Assembly: GCA_031267635.1 (NCBI GenBank)
Contig: JAIRYX010000026.1
Coordinates: forward strand, 1-13,469
Direction: 5' to 3'
DNA: 13,469 bases
Source: Planctomycetaceae bacterium
GTDB taxonomy: Bacteria; Planctomycetota; Planctomycetia; Pirellulales; Thermoguttaceae
Positions 7,021 to 13,469 of this stretch are shown here, piece by piece (the first letter of the stretch is position 1; each line of letters opens with the position of its first letter). The notes beneath the pieces were generated by a model. That model made no database searches and had not been told where the DNA came from. It was given only the letters and a program-made list of their open reading frames with translations. The position numbers and the translations under genes were made by a program.

Positions 7021-7101
7021 CGAAAACGAAATGACCGGAAAAAAGATTGTTCAATACGAAAAAATTTTCACCGGTCATTCCGTTCGTTTCGTTGATTTTT
7101 T
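7021..7101 (+). terminator. weak terminator-like inverted repeat after the M14 gene
   Basis: AATGACCGG (7030-7038) pairs with CCGGTCATT (7071-7079) across a 32-nt AT-rich loop, and the flanks CGAAAACGAA and TTCGTTTCG extend the pairing imperfectly. A T-rich run (GATTTTTTG) follows near 7095. It begins 18 nt after the stop, so transcription ending here is plausible, but the long loop makes it non-classical. Confidence 0.4.
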
Positions 7102-7366
7102 GTAACTATTTAGTTGCCCAAGCCAAATAAATCCACACAGGGTAACAGTATAGTTATCTGAAAGCGTTTACCATTGCAGCCCTTATTTATCAATTTTCCC
7201 TTAGTAGCCAACAAAGTCCCCAAACGCGCCCTTATGCTCTTATTTTTAATGGATTTTTATCAAAAAATGAAACGAAAAATAAGGGAATAAGGGCGCATAT
7301 TCGCGCAATTGAGGACTACTAAAGGAATTTTATAAATAAGGGTTGCAATGGCAAAATCTTTCGGAT
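7102..7366 (+). repeat. palindromic repeat family, copy B (outer module only)
   Basis: The copy begins with GTAACTATTTAGTTGCCC, the same end as copies A and D. Two 77-bp arms (7171-7247 and 7274-7350) form an imperfect palindrome around a 26-nt loop. Outer ends (CCATTGCA, CCCTTATTTAT) and inner ends (GCGCCCTTAT, CTTATTTTT) match well, while the middle has drifted. The element ends near ATCTTTCGGAT (7356-7366), whose reverse complement appears in copy D at 12915-12925. The inner ACCACCAAGGCG hairpin of copies A, C and D is absent; only the small loop stands at the corresponding place. Confidence 0.8.
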
Positions 7367-7375
7367 AATTAATAC

Positions 7376-7394
7376 ACTCATGCGTAACATGAGT
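7376..7394. promoter_or_regulatory. perfect 7-bp inverted repeat, possible operator
   Basis: ACTCATG (7376-7382), five bases, then CATGAGT (7388-7394) is a perfect dyad about 80 bp ahead of the gene at 7474. A TATAAT hexamer lies at 7437-7442, but no well-spaced -35 box was found. An operator or short RNA hairpin is possible; a functional role is inference. Confidence 0.3.
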
Positions 7395-7473
7395 AAATAA
7401 ATTTGGGGGTTGCAGTTTGAGAATGTTATAAAATGGTATAATTTTATCCTGTCAAAAATAAAGGAAAAACAAA

Positions 7474-10170
7474 ATGAGATTCACAAAAAAACTCACACAA
7501 CGATTTTTAATGGCTGCTGTTTTACCATGTTTATTGGCAACATGGTACGCAATGGTTTTGGCAGGCGAACCGTATAAAATTGCATGGGAACAAAAGCAAT
7601 GGACGATTCCCGATTCCATCCAAATTCAAACAATGGACGATAATGACCAGCCGATTCCAAACACGACAATTAAGTTTGCCGTTATTGGAAGTGACTTCAA
7701 AGATACTTTGCGGCAAGAAGTAAAAACAAATCAAGAAGGCAATGCGGTAATAACGTTTTCTCCAGACTTGAAAGGTCAATTTTTCAACACGATTTTCTTT
7801 ACTACTGAAGTCAACGGATTGTTCCTTTCTTATCGGCATGATTGGAATGAAAGCCATGCTGCGTCCGCAGAAACAATTGAAATTCCAGAACAATTCAAAG
7901 TAACGCTCAAAAAAGGAAAAATGGTTCGTATTCGTGTTGTGGACGAAGAAGGCAAAGGAATTGCCGGCGTACAAGTTCAACATGAACATTTCCGCAAAGA
8001 TGAACAATCTTACTATACGGATGCGGATGGTTATTATGAATTTGGACCTGTGGAAATAGAAGAAAGATCGCGAGTGTTTCATGCTCTTTTCAAACATCAT
8101 GATTTTCAACCGTTACAATATCAAGAAGGCGGCGGTTGGCGGGCTGACCGAGTTTCCATTTATCCGAAGACTGTTACACTTGAACGTGGTAAAGAAATTT
8201 TCGGTACAATCACCGACGAAGCAGGAAAGCCGATTGCCGATGCTCTTGTCCACGTTTGGGGAAATTCATCCGTATTAAAAAGTGAAACGAAATCCGATGA
8301 ATCGGGAAAATATCATTTGAGAGGATTGAGCGATTCGGAACATCTTCTCATTATCCGTAAAACGGAATGGGTTTTGTTTGGTACGCAAATTACAGCAAAT
8401 GAATTGAACACACAACAGAATTTCACACTTAAAAAAGGAAAAACACTTCGTATTAAATTCGACACAACCTATCCTGAAGATAGGCGTTTTTTCGGAATCA
8501 CGCCGCCTCCTGTTGTCACAGAAAATTTTACGTTTTGGAATAATAATCATTTTCTGTTCCAAGATGAAAAAAATCAAAGCCAAACGTTTGACGTTTTAGA
8601 ATGGAACGAAGCTCCCAACGAAGAACAAGAATATATGTTCGTGGTATCGGGTTTTGCTTCGCCTGTAACGCAACGCAGTTCAAGTTCGTATCGTTCCGAA
8701 AAGTTAAGTTATCGTTTTCATCCTCGCGAAGAACCTTATGTGATTAAAGTACTGGATGTTCCGCGAATAACAATTTCGCAAGAGGAAATGTCATGGCCGT
8801 TTTATGATGATTGGACGCTTCCCGACAATTTGCGTATTACCGTTCTCGATGAAAACGGAAATCCGAAACCGGACGCGGAAGTTTGTTTGCATCTTGAACG
8901 GGGAAATTTTCAAATCTCCGGAGGAATTTTTGAAAAAGCGTTCAAAACGGATAAACAAGGAATAGTCGATTTCGATTTCAGCGAAATTGATAAAAAAGAA
9001 GTATATCGTGTTTTTGTCACGGCTTCAGCGGAAAATTATCAACAGGAAGTATTGAAATGGTATTCCGACCCAATTCGCGGTGACCGTAAAACCGGCAGCC
9101 CGTTACCGCCGGAGTTAAACCTTTTAATTTATCCCAAAGGCAAAACAACCGGTCTTATTCTTGATGACGACGGAAAGCCGATTGAAGGAGTGAAAGTAAC
9201 GCTTGGGAAAGTATATCATTGCGTTTTCGATGGCAAACTTTGTGATTCTTCAAGCGATATTCCCAAAGAATTTGAACGCACGACATTTACCGATTCCAAT
9301 GGCAAGTGGGAATTTAATTTTGATTCAGGTTTCGGTCATGGTAGTATTCGTGTAGAAAAAGACGACGTTCTTATTCCGTCGCGAAATTATGCGTTTGGAA
9401 CGTCAAACACCGATGGTTACCCTCTAAAACGTATTATTACGTTTTACAACAAGAAAAAATTTGCAGGAAAAGTTGTTGATCCGCAAGGAAACCCGATCCA
9501 AGGCGTTACGTTTCTTTTTCTTAATGGAGAAAACGTAAAAAATGATAAAGAATATGGCAATCTTACAACCGATGAAAATGGAAAATTTTCTTTTGGAATT
9601 GCGACAACTGCGAATCACAATCACGCGGAAGTGAAAATTTATTCAAACGGTTGGACTCCGTTGGAACAAGAATTTGATTTGACCAAACCAACTGATGATT
9701 TAACATTGGTATTAACTTCCGGTAAAGATTTGAAATTGCAATTTGTCTTTGAAGAAGAAAATGCACCGAAAAGTTTTCTTGAATTTGAAGTATCGAAGAT
9801 AATTCCCCGTTCAAAACTTTCTCGCTTGAAGCGAATCGGTTTAAATAATATCGAAGAAAAATTCGTCATTCAACCCGACGAACATGGAAAAGCTGTATTA
9901 AAAAATGTTCCTGACACGGAAGTTGAATATCGTTTTCTATCGAAAAATGGCATGTTTGTTTCGGGAGAATATGTTACGGAACAACCAACTTATCAATTGA
10001 AACCGAAAGAAGATTTTCAAAAAATTGTTATCAGAAAAACGTCATTTCCCACTCGAAGATTGACCGGCGGTTTTGCTAACGGTATGACTTTCAGTAGCTA
10101 TTCTTCCAGCACAATTTTCGGAAGAGTCGAGTACCAAAGCTCTCCCAAACCGGCGAATAACAACAACTAA
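7474..10170 (+). CDS. large secreted multi-domain carboxypeptidase-regulatory-like protein
   Basis: The 898-residue product begins at an ATG with AAGGA 8 nt upstream. A signal peptide (hydrophobic residues 11-29, VLA-GEP, likely cut after Ala30) marks it for export; no lipobox or membrane anchor is seen. The rest is beta-sandwich modules of the carboxypeptidase regulatory/CNA-B-like type, recognised by repeated GK...G-x-(I/V)-x-D-(E/D)-x-GKPI motifs, e.g. GTITDEAGKPIADALVHVW, GLILDDDGKPIEGVKVTLG and GKVVDPQGNPIQGVTFLFL. The protein seems internally duplicated: WTIPDSIQIQTMDDNDQPIP at residue 43 and WTLPDNLRITVLDENGNPKP at residue 447 start equivalent halves. No catalytic motif is visible, so a structural, adhesive or carbohydrate-interacting role is only a guess. 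It ends 25 nt before thrC, close enough for co-transcription. Confidence 0.88.
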   Translation: MRFTKKLTQRFLMAAVLPCLLATWYAMVLAGEPYKIAWEQKQWTIPDSIQIQTMDDNDQPIPNTTIKFAVIGSDFKDTLRQEVKTNQEGNAVITFSPDLKGQFFNTIFFTTEVNGLFLSYRHDWNESHAASAETIEIPEQFKVTLKKGKMVRIRVVDEEGKGIAGVQVQHEHFRKDEQSYYTDADGYYEFGPVEIEERSRVFHALFKHHDFQPLQYQEGGGWRADRVSIYPKTVTLERGKEIFGTITDEAGKPIADALVHVWGNSSVLKSETKSDESGKYHLRGLSDSEHLLIIRKTEWVLFGTQITANELNTQQNFTLKKGKTLRIKFDTTYPEDRRFFGITPPPVVTENFTFWNNNHFLFQDEKNQSQTFDVLEWNEAPNEEQEYMFVVSGFASPVTQRSSSSYRSEKLSYRFHPREEPYVIKVLDVPRITISQEEMSWPFYDDWTLPDNLRITVLDENGNPKPDAEVCLHLERGNFQISGGIFEKAFKTDKQGIVDFDFSEIDKKEVYRVFVTASAENYQQEVLKWYSDPIRGDRKTGSPLPPELNLLIYPKGKTTGLILDDDGKPIEGVKVTLGKVYHCVFDGKLCDSSSDIPKEFERTTFTDSNGKWEFNFDSGFGHGSIRVEKDDVLIPSRNYAFGTSNTDGYPLKRIITFYNKKKFAGKVVDPQGNPIQGVTFLFLNGENVKNDKEYGNLTTDENGKFSFGIATTANHNHAEVKIYSNGWTPLEQEFDLTKPTDDLTLVLTSGKDLKLQFVFEEENAPKSFLEFEVSKIIPRSKLSRLKRIGLNNIEEKFVIQPDEHGKAVLKNVPDTEVEYRFLSKNGMFVSGEYVTEQPTYQLKPKEDFQKIVIRKTSFPTRRLTGGFANGMTFSSYSSSTIFGRVEYQSSPKPANNNN

Positions 10171-10195
10171 CCATTTATCATTAACTATTACCACC

Positions 10196-11386
10196 ATGTC
10201 TCAAACCAACAGTTTATTAACGCATCTCCAATGCGTTTCGTGCGGAAAAGAATATTCCAAAGAGGAATTGCATACCGTCTGCGAAGACGAGAATTGCAAA
10301 GCGATTCTTTCGGCGCAATACGATTTTCATTCGAATACGTTGACCAAAGACGAATTACGTTTCCGTCCCGCGACAATGTGGCGGTATCGTGAATTTTTGC
10401 CGGTGTTCGATTCGGAAAATATTGTTACGCTGGGCGAAGGTTTTACGCCGATTCTTCCGTTAAATCTTACGAATCAATCCGTCGGCAATCCTCGTGTATT
10501 TTACAAAGACGAATCGTTGAATCCGACATGTTCGTTTAAAGCGCGGGGATTGAGCGCAGCCGTTTCCAAAGCCAAAGAACTCGGCGTGCGGGAAACGGTG
10601 ATTCCAACGGCGGGCAATGCCGGCGGCGCGTTGGCGGCGTATTCCGCAAGAGCGGGAATCAAGGCGCATATTTATATGCCTAAATTAACGCCGAACGCTT
10701 TCAAAACCGAAACCGTATTATTCGGCGCGGAACTTCGGGAAATTGACGGCAACATCAGCGACTGCGGCAAATTGTCGCAAGCGGAAGCGGCAAAGCATGG
10801 CTGGTTCGACGTTTCTACATTGAAAGAACCGTATCGTTTGGAAGGAAAAAAGACGATGGGTTACGAAATCGCTGAACAATTCGATTGGAACATTCCCGAT
10901 GTGATTCTTTATCCCACCGGTGGCGGAACAGGAATGATCGGCATTTGGAAAGCGTTCCACGAATTGGAACAACTTGGTTGGATTGACGCAAAACGTCCGC
11001 GAATGGTTGCCGTTCAAAGCGAAAGCTGCAACGGAATCCACCTCGCGTTTCAGAGCGGACAAACGTCGTCCGCGTTCAAAGACAACGGTTTCACAGTTGC
11101 GAATGGTTTACGAGTTCCCAAACCTTACGCCGACAAAGTCATTTTACAAGTTCTTCGTGAAAGCGGCGGAAACTCAGTCAGCGTCAACGACACGGAAATT
11201 CTCGCGTCGCTGCGTGAAATCGCGGCTCGTGAAGGTTCGCTCTGGTCGCCCGAAGGGGCAGCGCTCCGGCACGCCTTTCAAGTATTACGTCAATCAAATT
11301 GGATTGCCGATAATGAAACCGTCTTGTTACTCAACACCGGCAGCGGATATAAATATTTGGAGAATTTGTTTTCGGGAGAAATATAA
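10196..11386 (+). CDS. thrC: threonine synthase
   Basis: This 396-residue PLP enzyme converts O-phospho-L-homoserine to L-threonine (EC 4.2.3.1), the last step of threonine synthesis, in the cytoplasm. An N-terminal zinc-ribbon-like motif has Cys13, Cys16, Cys29 and Cys34. NPTCSFKARG places the Schiff-base lysine at Lys115. PTAGNAGGALAAYSARAG (137-154) and PTGGGTGMIGIWKAF (240-254) are the substrate-contacting and PLP-phosphate-binding loops of the fold-type II family. The C-terminus (SLWSPEGAALRHA, LLLNTGSGYKY) is typical, so the protein looks complete. The zinc-ribbon form resembles the archaeal and plant-like class rather than the E. coli type. There is no clear ribosome binding site before the ATG. 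Fold-type II relatives such as threonine dehydratase are less likely given the ribbon and the SFKARG motif. Confidence 0.93.
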   Translation: MSQTNSLLTHLQCVSCGKEYSKEELHTVCEDENCKAILSAQYDFHSNTLTKDELRFRPATMWRYREFLPVFDSENIVTLGEGFTPILPLNLTNQSVGNPRVFYKDESLNPTCSFKARGLSAAVSKAKELGVRETVIPTAGNAGGALAAYSARAGIKAHIYMPKLTPNAFKTETVLFGAELREIDGNISDCGKLSQAEAAKHGWFDVSTLKEPYRLEGKKTMGYEIAEQFDWNIPDVILYPTGGGTGMIGIWKAFHELEQLGWIDAKRPRMVAVQSESCNGIHLAFQSGQTSSAFKDNGFTVANGLRVPKPYADKVILQVLRESGGNSVSVNDTEILASLREIAAREGSLWSPEGAALRHAFQVLRQSNWIADNETVLLLNTGSGYKYLENLFSGEI

Positions 11387-11558
11387 AAAACGGAGCGTGC
11401 CTTCAAGAATTTAGCAGAGATAGGGAACGCCTACGGCGTCATTCGGAGTTATTATCGTACATTCCCTCAATAGATAACCATATTTCGGACTGAATGGAGA
11501 TTCTGCGTAACAGACATGAGCATAATAAGGCGTCGCCCGAAAATATCTTTTATTTTTT
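11387..11558. other. thrC 3' flank without a gene
   Basis: No supported gene or RNA is visible. A short dyad, ACGCC-TAC-GGCGT, lies at 11427-11439. A minus-strand frame is open through this stretch (11411-11671), but it overlaps repeat copy C and the aroB end and has no recognisable domain. Confidence 0.4.
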
Positions 11559-11631
11559 ACCACCAAGGCGACGAAGTCGCACAAAGGTTGTTCGTTATAA
11601 CTCCTTTGTGCGACTTTTTCGCCTTTGCGGT
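11559..11631. repeat. palindromic repeat family, copy C (inner hairpin only)
   Basis: ACCACCAAGGCGACGAAG begins a 29-bp left arm (11559-11587). The right arm (11603-11631) is CCTTTGTGCGACTTTTTCG followed by CCTTTGCGGT, so the two pair with few mismatches around a 15-nt loop. It corresponds to the inner hairpin of copies A and D without the outer module, apart from a TTATTTTTT remnant at 11550. It lies between the convergent thrC and aroB genes, 27 bp beyond the aroB stop, where it could act as a bidirectional transcription barrier. Confidence 0.85.
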
Positions 11632-11657
11632 CAAAAATAGGCGTTGCGAGAGACCAA

Positions 11658-12761
11658 TCATGGCGACACAAAACATAACGCCTCTTTCACAACCTCTGGA
11701 GAAATCTCTGTTACAAGCTCGCATTGACCGAGTTTTGTCGGCAGGATAAATCGCAACGAGCCGCGCACGGATTTTTTGTCGTGCGTCATTAAATCGAGAA
11801 TTTCTTCCGCGCGAATGTTGTCATATTGTATTGGAAGTCCCAGTTGTTCATTGATCGCAATTTGCCGTTCGACAAATGAGTTATCAACTCGGTTAAGTTT
11901 TCGGGCAAGCCGCGCCGCATCGACCAAACCAATCGCCACCGCTAATCCGTGCAGCAACGTTCCGTAACCGCTCAACGTTTCATACGCATGAGCAAACGTG
12001 TGACCATAATTCAATTTTGCCCGCAATCCGAGCATTTCAAATTCGTCTTTCTCTACAATGTTCGCTTTGATTCGGCAACATCGCGCAACAATCTTTGTCA
12101 GCAAAATATGGTCGCGTTGCGTGATACGGTCAATGTTATTTTCGAGCAATTCAAACAATTCCGCATCAAGCGAAACGCCATATTTAACAACTTCGCCGAG
12201 TCCTGCGAGATATTGCGACTCGTCAAGCGTGTCGAGCGTTTTGGTATCAATTAAAACGCCAAGCGGCTGATAAAACGCGCCGACCATATTTTTTCCGCCG
12301 CTCAAATTGACGCCGACTTTTCCGCCGACCGAACTGTCAACCTGCGCGAGAAGCGTTGTCGGAAGCTGAAAGAAACGGATTCCCCGCGCGTAAGTCGCCG
12401 CAATAAAACCGGCTAAATCTCCGACCACGCCGCCGCCTATCGCCAGGATCACCGATTGACGATCCGTTCCGATTTTAAGCAGATTTTCCCAAAGATATTC
12501 CGCCGACGCAATGGACTTGCTTTCTTCGCCCGGTTTAATAATCATTCTATCAACCGCCAAATCCTGCGCCGCTAAATGTTCGGCGATGTTCTCGGCATAA
12601 AGCGGCGCGACATTTGCGTCGGTTAAAATAACAACATGTTGAACGTTCGGAAAAGCGTTGAGCGTCGCTCTTAAATGGGAAAGATTTTCCGCTCCGATTT
12701 CGACGTCGTAACTTCGCGCGGCAAGATTAACCCGCACGGTTTGAAAATTGGTTTGGCTCAT
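11658..12761 (-). CDS. aroB: 3-dehydroquinate synthase
   Basis: The 367-residue cytoplasmic enzyme makes 3-dehydroquinate from DAHP (EC 4.2.3.4), the second shikimate-pathway step, using NAD+ and a divalent metal. GGGVVGDLAGF (109-119) is the NAD-binding glycine loop; PTTLLAQVDSSVGGK (134-148), NLSGGKNMVGAF (152-163) and GEVVKYG (189-195) are active-site signatures. Expected metal ligands are Glu190, His254 (in NYGHTFAHA) and His271 (in HGLAVAIG). Length is normal for the family. The ATG at 12761 (MSQTNFQT) was chosen as the start; an upstream in-frame ATG and a GTG (12782) would add 2 or 7 residues, and none has a clear ribosome binding site. It is convergent with thrC, with repeat C just beyond its stop and repeat D upstream of its promoter region. 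Confidence 0.94.
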   Translation of the reverse strand: MSQTNFQTVRVNLAARSYDVEIGAENLSHLRATLNAFPNVQHVVILTDANVAPLYAENIAEHLAAQDLAVDRMIIKPGEESKSIASAEYLWENLLKIGTDRQSVILAIGGGVVGDLAGFIAATYARGIRFFQLPTTLLAQVDSSVGGKVGVNLSGGKNMVGAFYQPLGVLIDTKTLDTLDESQYLAGLGEVVKYGVSLDAELFELLENNIDRITQRDHILLTKIVARCCRIKANIVEKDEFEMLGLRAKLNYGHTFAHAYETLSGYGTLLHGLAVAIGLVDAARLARKLNRVDNSFVERQIAINEQLGLPIQYDNIRAEEILDLMTHDKKSVRGSLRFILPTKLGQCELVTEISPEVVKEALCFVSP

Positions 12762-12837
12762 GATCATTTTATTATTTACCACACGATGTTTTTATGTTTC
12801 GTTCACATATAGGGAAGAGATTGATTTATAAAATACT

Positions 12838-13215
12838 GTAACTATTCAGCCGACCAAACCCAATAAATCCGCACTGGGCAATAATCTTAATGAGGACACC
12901 TCCATTGACCGACTATCCGAAAGATTTTACTATGGTAGCCCTTATTTATCAAGTTTCCCTTAGTAGCCAACAGCTCCTCTCAAACGCGCCCTTATGCCCT
13001 TATTTTTTACCACCAAGGCGACGAAGTCGCACAAAGGGAGGACTTCTAAAAACATTCTCTTTTTGCTGTTCTCTTTTCGTAAATATCGTATTTTATGATA
13101 TTGTGTTTTTGAAAATGAGGTTTTTAGCAGTCTTCACTATAAATCCTTTGTGCGCCTTTTTCGCCTTTGCGGTAAAAAACAAGGGCTGCAATAGCCGAGC
13201 CGTTCGGATATTCGG
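12838..13215 (+). repeat. palindromic repeat family, copy D (outer module plus inner hairpin)
   Basis: The copy starts with GTAACTATTCAG (12838-12849), then AATAAATCCGCAC, ATCCGAAAGATTTTACTATGG (split at 12915-12935), CCCTTATTTATC, TTTCCCTTAGTAGCCAACA and CGCGCCCTTATGCCCTTA, closely matching copy B's left half. The inner hairpin follows: left arm 13009-13050, right arm 13121-13173, with about 70 nt between. The right outer arm is shortened: the inner arm joins directly to AAGGGCTGCAATAGCC (13181-13196). The copy occupies almost the whole gap between aroB and the gene fragment at 13260. Confidence 0.8.
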
Positions 13216-13259
13216 TTCTGCCTGTTTCAATAACATGCTGCACTAACGTCGGCATGTTA

Positions 13260-13469
13260 TCATCTCCTATTGTTTCGCGGACGACTGATTCGAGTTCTTG
13301 AAAGTCCGCTTGTCAAGACGTTTTCAAAATCTTCAAGGGTTTGGCAATCAAAAGCAAGATCAACGAACTGGTCGAGATGTTCAACGTCTTTGATTTTATA
13401 AAGATGTTCTTCGACGGATTCCGGTACATTTCCAAATCGCCGTGTAAGTTTGCGAATAATTGTTTCAAT
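13260..13469 (-). pseudogene. C-terminal fragment of a DUF4351-like (Rpn-type) protein, apparently frameshifted
   Basis: The minus strand encodes 69 residues from the right edge to a TGA at 13260-13262. The segment IIRKLTRRFGNVPESVEEHL (residues 4-23), then DQFVDLAFDCQTLEDFENVL, resembles the DUF4351 domain found at the C-terminus of many Rpn-type PD-(D/E)XK nuclease or putative transposase proteins. After residue 53 this frame becomes Arg-rich (SRTRISRPRNNRR) and unprotein-like. The neighbouring frame starting at 13312 reads QADFQELESVVRETIGDDN and MPTLVQHVIETG, continues into repeat copy D and stops at 13124-13126. A one-base insertion or two-base loss near 13313 would explain this. Most of the gene lies outside the window, so family and status are tentative. 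Confidence 0.5.

Noticed and set aside
10196..12761. thrC and aroB products both start MSQTN, suggesting a duplicated leader.
   Set aside because: The codons differ (TCTCAAACC versus AGCCAAACC) and the similarity ends after five residues, so chance is enough.
383..13246. Similar small ORFs at 383-589 (minus) and 12890-13246 (plus) sharing ALIY-VSLSS and PPRR-SRTK motifs, apparently a conserved small protein.
   Set aside because: Both lie entirely in the repeat copies A and D, and the similarity follows from the shared DNA. No signal for translation initiation or domain was seen.

Overview
The window looks like a chromosomal segment of a planctomycete (Planctomycetota). The strongest taxonomic marker is the gene at 967-2088. 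It is a DUF1559 protein with a type IV prepilin-like N-terminus and a C-terminal ADGSVHF motif, a family greatly expanded in that phylum, and a small lipoprotein with a transthyretin-like fold follows it, as is common there. Base composition is moderate with AT-rich intergenic regions, and several starts lack a clear Shine-Dalgarno sequence. No tRNA, rRNA, CRISPR array or recognisable insertion-sequence transposase was seen.

Layout. 1-303: possible 3' end of an unidentified plus-strand ORF that runs into repeat copy A (245-574). 575-966: regulatory region with a good sigma-54 (-24/-12) promoter at 872-887 and clustered AAATATC half-sites at 674-718. 967-2088: DUF1559 pseudopilin-like protein with an (ACTC)8 tract just after its start codon. 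2175-2672: lipoprotein. 2673-3393: no convincing gene, but a GTCCC-rich repeat patch and a 42-bp tandem array (3079-3310). 3394-4086: uncharacterised cytoplasmic-looking protein, then a perfect 14-bp hairpin (4091-4126). 4226-7012: secreted M14 zinc carboxypeptidase with a Gly/Arg-rich tail. 7102-7366: repeat copy B. 7474-10170: large secreted protein of repeated carboxypeptidase-regulatory-like beta-sandwich domains. 10196-11386: threonine synthase (thrC). 11559-11631: repeat copy C. 11658-12761, minus: 3-dehydroquinate synthase (aroB), convergent with thrC. 12838-13215: repeat copy D. 13260-13469, minus: C-terminal fragment of a DUF4351-like, Rpn-type protein that appears frameshifted.

How it fits together. 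The first two-thirds is mostly envelope or secretion biology: pseudopilin-like protein, lipoprotein, secreted peptidase and secreted beta-sandwich protein. The last third holds two housekeeping amino-acid biosynthesis genes. I see no evidence that these form one operon.

The most unusual content is non-coding. Four copies (A-D) of a modular palindromic repeat are present. Copy B has only the outer palindrome, copy C only the inner hairpin, and A and D have both, with the inner part inverted relative to the outer part between A and D. Its arms are translated in frame as the tails of two neighbouring ORFs. Together with the slippage-prone (ACTC)8 tract under a sigma-54 promoter, these are the observations most worth following up.
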